From: Flavobacteriales bacterium UBA3364
GTDB lineage: Bacteria; Bacteroidota; Bacteroidia; Flavobacteriales_F; PHOS-HE28
Length of the DNA stretch: 8,089 nt
Assembly (NCBI GenBank): GCA_002360495.1
Contig: DEQO01000193.1
Coordinates: 1 to 8,089, forward strand
Direction of reading: 5' to 3'
Below the pieces are notes generated by a model. It did no database searches, had not been told where the DNA came from, and was given only the letters and a program-made list of their open reading frames with translations. Of this stretch, positions 1-7,200 are shown piece after piece; positions within the stretch are counted from its first letter, which is position 1; each line of letters starts with the position of its first letter. The translations under genes and the position numbers were made by a program.

Positions 1-2236
1 CCGTGGCACGCGCGGCGTCGAAGTGCCAATCGCCACTGGACCGCAACACGTGGTCGGTGACGCCGAGTTCCTTCAGGTGGACATGATCGAGCGAAAGGTC
101 CACAGAGGCCTTCAAGCTGTCATCGGCCTGTGGAAGAACGGCGCGACCGTTCAGCATGAAGCCCAACGGCTTCGAGCTCAGATCGACGCTCGCCATGACC
201 GAATCCCGATCCAGGCCGGCGGAAACACAGAGCGCACTGAAGTCCTTGCCTTCGTAGATGAAGGAGTCGGGTTCCACATCGAGCCATGCGCTGCGATCCC
301 CCGAACGCAGGCCATGGCCGGCCCCTTGCACACGCAGTCCCATCGAACCCCAGGTGCTGTCACCTAGGAGGTTCACCAACCGCAGGTCCGCAGCGTGCAG
401 GTCAACCCGGAATCCATCCGGCATTCCACCGTTCAGGCCCCACACGTCAGCGATACCGCGCGCATCCCCCAGGTCCGTACGCAGATCGACACGCGTTTCC
501 AGCGCATGCATGCTGCCTTTCGCATCGAGATCCAGTGCAACACGTCTTGGAAGGATCGTTCCCTGCTGCACCCATGCGCTCGCCAGACGATGAACACCAG
601 CACCCATCACGAACCGGTGCAGGTGCAGGTCGTAGGCCATGCGATCGACCTCCATCGGGGAATCGACCGACCCCTTCAGATGAAGCTCCGTGCCGTCCGA
701 ACCATGGACATCCACCTGCACCTGATCCAGCTCCAAGAGGCCGCCGGATGCCTTTGCATCGACCGCATACGAAGCACGCATCCCGCTCAACCCCTTCACG
801 GACACGTCCATCAGTGACAGCATGGACACGAGGGGATCCGTCGCGATCCGCCCGGCCACTTCAACATGGAAGGTCATGGTCTCAGGTCGCTCGATGACCG
901 TGCGCATGCCTGGCCACGATGCGTCGGCCTTCATCCGCATCGATTGCTCGGCGAAGGCGACACGCATGGTCCCCACCTTTGTCCCGTGCGGCCCAAGGCC
1001 CATACGCAAGGCCAGGTCCAACGGCCCGTCCACGGTGTTCGCATGGAACGTACGCAGGTCCAAGGAGACGCTGTCGTTGCGCGCCACCACATCACGCAGG
1101 TGCAGCAGCGCATCGGTGAGCACAACATGGTCCGGATCGCTGATGGCCTGCGGCCCGACGACCCCATCGGTGTGCATCGCGAAACCCGCATCGGTAACGA
1201 GGAGTTCCTTCACCTCGGTGCTCCAGTCCCTCAAGTAGCACCGAAATGCATCGTCACCCCCGGGCCACGTGTAGGGCTTGGTTGCGGTGTCCCCTGGCGT
1301 GGCATGGACCAGCATGCCGTAATGCAAGCCGGTCGCGATGATCCGTTCGAAGGGAACGTGCTGTGCGGAAAGATCGAAGGCACCCGGTCGGGCCTGCAGA
1401 TGGCGGGCATCGATCCACAGACTGTCACCACTGGTCTCGACGACCAAGGCGAAGGAAGCATCCTCGAGGAGCATCGGGCCCGAACGGATATCGAACCCGG
1501 CAACCGGGTTCACCAGGTCGGGATAGGTATCGGGGGTCGGCTCTCCGGCCACGGTACGGAGCACCATATGCGCACGCTCGATGTGCGAACGACGCAAATG
1601 GAATTTCATGCTGTCCAGGTCCAGCGCATCCATGGTGACATGCAGCTTTCCCAAGCGCACCGCCATGTCCGGCCCTTCAGGCCCGAGGTCCATGTCGTAG
1701 TTCACGTCTACTAGATCCACCGAACCCACGGTGAAGCCCCAGCCGGGAGCGCCAGAGGTATCCGGCGCCGCGGTATCGCCAGAGGCGAAGGCATCAACGA
1801 TGTGATCGAAGTTGAAGCGCCCTTCCGCATCTCGCAGCAGCCTTGCCCTCACTTGGCCGAGATGGACCGAGCGCAAGTTGATGCGCTTGGCGAGCAGGTC
1901 CGAAAGGGAAACATCCACCGTGATAGAGCCGGCATTGAGTAGTGTGTCCCCGTATGCATCAGGCACATGAAGTCCGTCGAGCGCCAGACGGAGCGGAAAA
2001 CGCAGGTGCAGAGCGTCCAGCCGGATCGCCGCCCCGGTCATATCACTGACCTTGGCGATGGCCTTGTCCTTGGCCCAGGACTGCACCGCCGGGATGTACA
2101 GTGCCAGCACGAGGATGGCAACCAGCAACGGCAACAGCAGGACCAGACGCACCGTCCAGCGCAGGATTCCACGCAGCAGGACGGCCCATCTGGCCTTCTT
2201 TTGAGCTGGTGGTGCTTGACCGGAGCCCTCGGGCAT
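1..2236 (-). CDS. TamB/AsmA-like inner-membrane-anchored envelope protein, N-terminal 745 residues (3' end off the left edge)
   Basis: The frame from the ATG at 2236 has no stop codon down to position 1, so 745 codons are visible and the C-terminus is missing. Residues 1-30 are basic and are followed by one hydrophobic span (about 31-48) ending in YIPAVQSWA, a typical start for TamB-like proteins of Bacteroidota. Other family-like marks are GDTLL at 96-100, a repeating beta-rich pattern of short alternating hydrophobic strands, and GRFNFDHI at 139-146. The rest looks like long beta-helical repeat sequence with few cysteines. Proteins of this family are anchored in the inner membrane and span the periplasm as a hydrophobic groove, acting in lipid transport or outer-membrane protein assembly; that role is known for the family and only inferred here. 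Members in Bacteroidota are often about 1,500 residues, so roughly half is seen. The only other start in the same frame is a TTG two codons upstream; an in-frame stop lies at 2291-2293. An AsmA-family protein in the broad sense is the alternative. Confidence 0.82.
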   Translation of the reverse strand, partial: MPEGSGQAPPAQKKARWAVLLRGILRWTVRLVLLLPLLVAILVLALYIPAVQSWAKDKAIAKVSDMTGAAIRLDALHLRFPLRLALDGLHVPDAYGDTLLNAGSITVDVSLSDLLAKRINLRSVHLGQVRARLLRDAEGRFNFDHIVDAFASGDTAAPDTSGAPGWGFTVGSVDLVDVNYDMDLGPEGPDMAVRLGKLHVTMDALDLDSMKFHLRRSHIERAHMVLRTVAGEPTPDTYPDLVNPVAGFDIRSGPMLLEDASFALVVETSGDSLWIDARHLQARPGAFDLSAQHVPFERIIATGLHYGMLVHATPGDTATKPYTWPGGDDAFRCYLRDWSTEVKELLVTDAGFAMHTDGVVGPQAISDPDHVVLTDALLHLRDVVARNDSVSLDLRTFHANTVDGPLDLALRMGLGPHGTKVGTMRVAFAEQSMRMKADASWPGMRTVIERPETMTFHVEVAGRIATDPLVSMLSLMDVSVKGLSGMRASYAVDAKASGGLLELDQVQVDVHGSDGTELHLKGSVDSPMEVDRMAYDLHLHRFVMGAGVHRLASAWVQQGTILPRRVALDLDAKGSMHALETRVDLRTDLGDARGIADVWGLNGGMPDGFRVDLHAADLRLVNLLGDSTWGSMGLRVQGAGHGLRSGDRSAWLDVEPDSFIYEGKDFSALCVSAGLDRDSVMASVDLSSKPLGFMLNGRAVLPQADDSLKASVDLSLDHVHLKELGVTDHVLRSSGDWHFDAARAT

Positions 2237-2490
2237 GCTCAAAAATACCGGTTCGGGAAGTGCGACGACCTCCGACCAACGCCTGTGATATCAACGATGG
2301 CCCGTGGTCCGGCCAGGTTCCTTCACCACGAAGCGTCACGCCGTATTCACACATCGCGATACGAACCTCCATGTGCACACCATCACCGCCGAGCGCGACC
2401 GGATGGGGCGTGTGGAGGAATTACGGTCCGGTCCTCGTTCGCCGCCGCGCGGTGAACCCGGATGCCTGGAACGTGCACTCTCTGCTGGCG
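2237..2490. other. Intergenic gap with no convincing gene; one hairpin and a weak promoter-like motif
   Basis: These 254 bases separate the heme-binding gene from the TamB-like gene. Open frames crossing the gap on either strand have compositions unlike real proteins and overlap better genes. A GC-rich inverted repeat lies at 2437-2457 (4 + 4 paired bases per arm around a 3-base loop), but no T run follows it on either strand. Just before the TamB-like start, the minus strand reads TATTTTTG (2247-2240). This fits the TAnnTTTG -7 element of Bacteroidota, but no matching TTG-type -33 element is seen about 19-21 bases further upstream. I see no tRNA, riboswitch or repeat array here. Confidence 0.6.
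2437..2457. other. GC-rich hairpin downstream of the heme-binding gene
   Basis: Arms GTTC-x-CCGC and GCGG-x-GAAC enclose a 3-base loop. Read as plus-strand RNA the central mismatch becomes a G-U pair, giving a 9-pair stem; on the minus strand, the direction of transcription here, it is an A-C mismatch. It begins 33 bases after the heme-binding gene's stop codon. Without a U tract it is not a standard intrinsic terminator, though it could act as a 3' stabilising structure or by chance mean nothing. Confidence 0.3.
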
Positions 2491-2973
2491 TCAATCGTTG
2501 TCCGTACCCTCCCCTTTCTCGCTTTCTGTGCCCGCGCCATGCGCGCCACCTTGCGACCCGAACCACGCGATCAGTTGCTGTTGCTGGGCGGCGGAGAGGT
2601 CGCCGTGCCCATGCATGAAGCGGTAGTATGCGGGTGGCATCTCACTTTCCTGGATAGTCTCCCCGCTCTCGCCAGCAGCTTCAGAGTTCGCGAACTGGTC
2701 CCACAACGAGAAGTTCAACACCTCGCGCCCCTCGTTGATGTGGTTCTGCACGATGAAGTTCACCGGCGTGATCTTGCCGTACCACGGGTAGTTGGTCTTG
2801 TAGCTGTGGCAGTCGTAGCACGCGCCAATGACCAGTTGCTGGATGTCCGCAGGAGCCTTGGTGATGGCCAGCATGTCGTTGGCGGGGTCTGTCGCTGGTG
2901 CGCTGCGATCGGGCTGGAAGAACTGGGCCACCACAGCGATGGCGAGAAGGATGTACAGGATGCGCTTTTTCAT
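2491..2973 (-). CDS. Small membrane-anchored heme-binding protein with one CxxCH motif (Haem_bd domain type)
   Basis: This 160-residue protein starts with a short basic end (MKKR) and a hydrophobic stretch at about 5-19, which suggests an uncleaved anchor or signal peptide placing the rest in the periplasm. C52-Y-D-C55-H56 is a CxxCH covalent heme-attachment motif. It is followed by Y-P-W-Y at 62-65, by V-N-F-I-V-Q-N-H-I-N-E-G at 71-82 and by LNFSLW at 86-91. Next come an M-P-P motif at 112-114 and H121/H123; M112 or one of these histidines could be the second iron ligand. This order matches the Haem_bd family (Pfam PF14376), common in Bacteroidota. The C-terminal 20 residues are Gly/Glu/Asp-rich and probably disordered. 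It starts 50 bases after the adaptor stop, so it is likely cotranscribed with the efflux genes. Its substrate and redox partner are unknown; a link to metal efflux is inferred only from position. The start was chosen because it gives the signal sequence. Confidence 0.85.
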   Translation of the reverse strand: MKKRILYILLAIAVVAQFFQPDRSAPATDPANDMLAITKAPADIQQLVIGACYDCHSYKTNYPWYGKITPVNFIVQNHINEGREVLNFSLWDQFANSEAAGESGETIQESEMPPAYYRFMHGHGDLSAAQQQQLIAWFGSQGGAHGAGTESEKGEGTDND

Positions 2974-3023
2974 GATCGTTCTGGTTGCGTTTGTTCCATT
3001 CGTTCAGACTTCCGTCGTTTGTC

Positions 3024-4205
3024 TCACTCCTCCCCACTGTTCTTCAGCACCGACAGCAAACCATACGCGCCTTTCACCGCCAGTGGTTGCTCACGCAGTT
3101 CCGCAGGCGGGTCCACCACCTCGATGAACCCGTACTCCTGGGCACCCGTGGTCACGGGCATCAGGGTGTAGCTGCCGTCAGCATTCGCGGTGAACACCGC
3201 CTGACCTTCACCGGTGCGCACAACGGCCTCCTCGGGCACGCACCACACGCTGTCCGTATGGCTCTCAAGCGTTGCGCTCATGGCCATGCCCGGCACCAGA
3301 TCGCGCGGGGCCTTGGTGAAGTGGCAATGCACCACGGTGCTGCGATCGCTGTCCAGGCTGCGGCCCACCAGGATCACCTCCGCCTCATACTCGTCCTGCG
3401 GATGCGCCGTGGGCCGCGCGTGCACCTCCTGATCCACCTTCACCTTCGGCAGATCCTTCTCGAACACGGTGAGCGCAAGGTGGATGTCCTTCGGGTCCAC
3501 AAGTTCGAAGAGCACGTCGGTTGGCTGCACGTAGCGGCCGGTGTTCACCTTCACGCTGCTCACCCAGCCATGGATGGGCGAGCGCAGGGCCACCGAACGC
3601 GAGATGTTGTCCGCGGCGAGTTTCACCGGATCGATGCCGATGAGGCGCAGCTGCTCAGCGAGCGCGCGCAGTGTCACCGTCTGGGTGTTCAGTTCCGCGG
3701 TCACCTCCTGGAACACCTTGTCGCTGGTGGTCTTCGACGCGTTCAAGGCCTTCTGCCGCTCGAAGTCATTCGTCAGCAATTCCACACGTCCCTGGGTCAC
3801 CAGGTAATCCTGCTGCAATTGAATGAAGCGCGCATCCTCCAGCATGGCGAGTGCCTGGCCACGCTGCACTTCCATGCCCGGGAGCAGGTCGGTGCTGCGC
3901 AGGTAGCCGCCCAAGGGCGCACTCACGCTCACGAGGTTCTGTGGCGGCACTTCGATAACGCCCTGCACGGGCAGTAGCACACCGAGCGAGCGACGCTCGA
4001 TCCGGCCGGTGGCCACGCCGGCGTTCTTCACTTGTTCAGGCGTGAGGTGCACGGAGTTCTCTGCAGTGGCCGCCACTTCTGTCGGGGCGGCATCCGGCGT
4101 TCCCGAGCAGGAATAAAGGAGAGTGAGAAGGACCACGGCCGCGGCATGTGCCAAAGCGGTGGAACGAAAGGACTTATGGGTGCGCATGGTCTGCGTGGGG
4201 ATCAT
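3024..4205 (-). CDS. Periplasmic adaptor (membrane fusion) lipoprotein of a heavy-metal RND efflux system, CusB/CzcB family
   Basis: The 393-residue product links an inner-membrane RND pump to an outer-membrane channel. The start at 4205 gives a signal sequence (basic end with R8, H10, K11 and R14, hydrophobic 18-31) ending in L-L-Y-S-C33, a relaxed lipobox, so C33 is probably lipidated. Family parts follow in order: first lipoyl-like half at about 85-125 (VSAPLGGYL), an alpha-helical hairpin at about 126-190 that would contact the channel, the second lipoyl half at about 203-235 (LRSPIHGWV, G-R-Y-V), a beta-barrel at about 240-315 and a membrane-proximal domain to the end. H293-C294-H295 lies in the barrel and is a possible metal site. 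There is no Met-rich N-terminus of the CusB kind. The start codon overlaps the stop of the pump gene as ATGA, which implies coupled translation. An earlier in-frame ATG at 4310 would put 35 residues before the signal sequence and is unlikely. Confidence 0.92.
   Translation of the reverse strand: MIPTQTMRTHKSFRSTALAHAAAVVLLTLLYSCSGTPDAAPTEVAATAENSVHLTPEQVKNAGVATGRIERRSLGVLLPVQGVIEVPPQNLVSVSAPLGGYLRSTDLLPGMEVQRGQALAMLEDARFIQLQQDYLVTQGRVELLTNDFERQKALNASKTTSDKVFQEVTAELNTQTVTLRALAEQLRLIGIDPVKLAADNISRSVALRSPIHGWVSSVKVNTGRYVQPTDVLFELVDPKDIHLALTVFEKDLPKVKVDQEVHARPTAHPQDEYEAEVILVGRSLDSDRSTVVHCHFTKAPRDLVPGMAMSATLESHTDSVWCVPEEAVVRTGEGQAVFTANADGSYTLMPVTTGAQEYGFIEVVDPPAELREQPLAVKGAYGLLSVLKNSGEE
4202..4205 (-). 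promoter_or_regulatory. ATGA stop/start overlap coupling the pump-channel and adaptor genes
   Basis: The TGA ending the pump/TolC frame (4204-4202) shares two bases with the adaptor ATG (4205-4203). No Shine-Dalgarno sequence precedes the ATG (the upstream codons encode L-E-L-Y-N-E-Q), so the adaptor is probably translated by ribosomes re-starting after the upstream stop. The overlap also supports the choice of adaptor start. Confidence 0.75.
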
Positions 4206-7200
4206 TGTTCGTTGTAGAGTTCGAGCTCGATGCTGATGCGGCCAAGGGCCAGGAGCGCATCGAGGTGCTCCAGTGTGAGGTTGATGGCCTGTCCGTTGAG
4301 CAGGCTCCATTCGAGGCGGTCGATCTGGCCGTTGACGAAGGCTTCCTCCGAGGCCTTGCGCAGCTGCGCGGCTTCCTGCGCCCCGCCCATCTCCAGTGCT
4401 TCCACGCGTCCCAGCTGGGCCGCATAGCGATCGCGCAGCTGCCGCAGTTGCGTGCGCAGCTCGAGTTCCAGCACGTCCACCTCGTTCAATGCGCGTTCGT
4501 GGTCGATGCGCGCGGCCTTGTTGCGCGCGTCCTGCGCACCGAAGGCGAGCGGTATGCCGAGACCCGCCTTCACAGTAGTGAAACGGTCGCCGCGGTCGTA
4601 GATCACGGCCCCATCAGGTATCGATGGTGACTCATTCAGCGTCATCGACGACACACCGATGGTGAGGCCAGGGAGCATGCTGCTGCGCTCGGACCGCCAA
4701 CGTGCTTCCGCAGAGCGTTCCTGTTCCTGCGCAGCGCGCATCAGCGGATGACGCTTCACGGCACTGTCGCCGGGCACCGTGGCCAAGAGCAGCTTCAGCT
4801 CGGTGGGCACCGTTCTAACCGGCACTGTACTGTTCACGAGCTGTTGCAGCCGAGCACGGACCTGCGCCAGGGCCGCTTCGACCTCCTGCAACCGCGCACG
4901 GATGAGCATGGCCTGCGAGCGTGCCGTGGCGCGTTGCAGCGCATTGGACGCGCCCAGATCGAAGCGCTGCTCTTCACCTACCGCGGCCGCCCGGTGGATG
5001 CTGTCGGCCTCGACCAGTCCTGCGCGCATGCGATCGAGCACCTGCACCTCGTGGTACGCCTGGCGCACGTGCATGCGCAGCTCGCGCTCACGCAAGGCCT
5101 GCTCCCAGCGCAACCCGGCCGCGCTGTGCTTCAGCATGCGCCGCCGCTGGCTGTACACGGTGGGAAAGGCCAGGCTCTGGTCGATGCCGATGCGGTCGTC
5201 ATTGACGTTGGTATTGAGCTGGCCGTATTCGTAGCTCACCTGGGCCCGCGGCAGGTCCCACGCTTCACCGATGAGCGCCTCGCCGGCCGCTGTGCGCAAG
5301 GCGGCTCCGCGCAGCGCGAGGTTGTTGCGCAGGGCACTGTCCACCGCCTGTTCCACGGTGAGGACGCGTTCCGCCGTTTGCGCGTGGGACATCGTGGGCA
5401 TGAACAGGAGCAGCGACACCGCCGTAGCAGCGATGGCAGCTCCACTGTTCCCGCGCTTGTTCCGCTCACGGAAGACGAGCATGTAAAGCGAGGGCAGTAC
5501 GAAGAGCGTGAGGAAGGTGGCGGTGATGAGGCCGCCGATCACTACGGTGGCCAGCGGGCGCTGCACCTCGGCGCCGCTGCCGTTGCTCAGGGCCATGGGC
5601 AGGAAGCCGAGGGAGGCAACGCTCGCGGTCATCAACACGGGACGCAGGCGGTTGGCGGTACCCGTGCGGATGCGATCGGCCAGGTCCGCAAGGCCCTCCT
5701 TGCGCAGGTGCTCGAACTCGCTGATGAGCACGATGCCATTGAGCACCGCCACGCCGAAGAGCGCGATGAAGCCCACGCCGGCCGAGATGCTGAAGGGCAT
5801 GCCACGGCCCCACAGGGCGAACACGCCGCCGATGGCGCTGAGCGGCACCGCGCTGAACACGAGCAGGCTCAGCTTGAGGCTGCCGAATGCGAAATAGAGC
5901 AGCAGCAGGATGAGCAGCAGCGCGATGGGCACCACCACGGCGAGCCGTTGCTTCGCCTCGATCAGGTTCTCGAAGGTGCCGCCGTAGGTGACGAAGTAGC
6001 CGGCGGGCAGTTTCAATTCGGCGTCCACCTTGCCCTGCAGCTCGTTCACGATGCTTTGCACATCGCGGCCGCGCACATTGAAGCCCACGGTGATGCGGCG
6101 CTTGGCATCCTCGCGTTGCACCTGGTTGGGCCCGTCGATCACCTCCACTTGCGCAAGCAGGCTCAATGGCACGGGCCTGCCCAGGGGCGTGGGCACCAGC
6201 AGCCGTTGCATATCCGTGAGCTCGGTGCGGCTCTGCGCATCGGCGCGCACCACCAGGTCGAAGCGGCGCTCGCCCTCGAACACCTGCCCGGCCACGCTGC
6301 CGGCGAACGCGGTACGCACCACGTTGTTCACGGTCTCCACGTCGAGGGCATAGCGGGCGAGTGCGGCGCGATCATGCTTCACCACGATCTGCGGCAGGCC
6401 GCCCACGCGCTCCACGTACAGGTCCTTCGCACCCTCAACGCCGCTCACGAGCGCCCCGAGCTTCTCGCCGTAGCGCGCCAGGGTATCGAGGTCTTCGCCG
6501 AAGATCTTGCACACCACATCCTGGCGTGCGCCGGTCATCAGTTCGTTGAAGCGCATCTGCACAGGGTATTGGAATCCGAAGCTCACGCCGGGGATCACGC
6601 CCAACGCGTTGCCCATCTTCTCCGCGAGCTCATCGAAGCTCTTCGCACTGGTCCACTCGTCCTTGGGTTTCAGGATCACCATCATGTCTGCGGCCTCGAT
6701 GGGCATGGGGTCGGTGGGGATCTCACCGCTACCGATCTTGCTCACCACCTTCACCACCTCGGGGAACTGGGCCTTTAGAAGACCGGCGCCCTTGGTGCAC
6801 GCGTCGATGGAGGCGCTCAGGGAGCTGCCGGTGAGCAGGCGTGTCTCCACGGCGAAGTCGCCCTCCTCCAGTTCGGGGATGAATTCCCCGCCCATGGAAG
6901 CGAGGATCCCTCCAGCCACCACAAGCAGGAAGGCAGCACCTACCACCAGCCGCATGGGCTTGGCGATGGCGGTGTCGAGCCGTCGGCGGTAGGCCTTTCC
7001 CACGCGCTCCATCATGCGATCGGTCCAGGTGGGCGGCGCATCGGTGCGCTTGCTCAGGAACAGCGCGCTCATCATGGGCACGTAAGTGAGCGAGAGGATC
7101 GCGGCGCCAAGCACGGCGAATGCCACCGTCTGCGCCATGGGCTTGAACATCTTGCCCTCGATGCCTTGCAGCGAGAGGATCGGCAGGTACACGATGAGGA

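Noticed and set aside
866..1714. A 282-codon plus-strand open frame, with others nearby at 23-367 and 395-817
   Set aside because: These are antisense shadows in register with the minus-strand TamB-like frame, and the protein has no coherent domain.
2437..2457. Intrinsic terminator for the efflux operon
   Set aside because: A hairpin is present, but there is no following T run in the minus-strand direction, and the stem has an A-C mismatch in that RNA.
2101..3977. Plus-strand open frames of 356 and 330 codons across the adaptor, heme-binding and gap regions
   Set aside because: They cross gene boundaries of the minus strand and show no family features; the opposite strand codes for recognisable proteins in the same places.
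4206..4310. An upstream in-frame ATG for the adaptor gene
   Set aside because: It would add 35 charged, Pro/His/Arg-rich residues before the lipoprotein signal sequence and overlap the pump gene by over 100 bases; the ATGA start at 4205 is far more natural.
4748..6778. A 676-codon plus-strand open frame opposite the pump/TolC gene
   Set aside because: It lies entirely antisense to a clear RND/TolC coding sequence. Its product is rich in His, Gln, Gly and Arg with no recognisable domain, as expected when GC-rich third positions on the other strand suppress stop codons.
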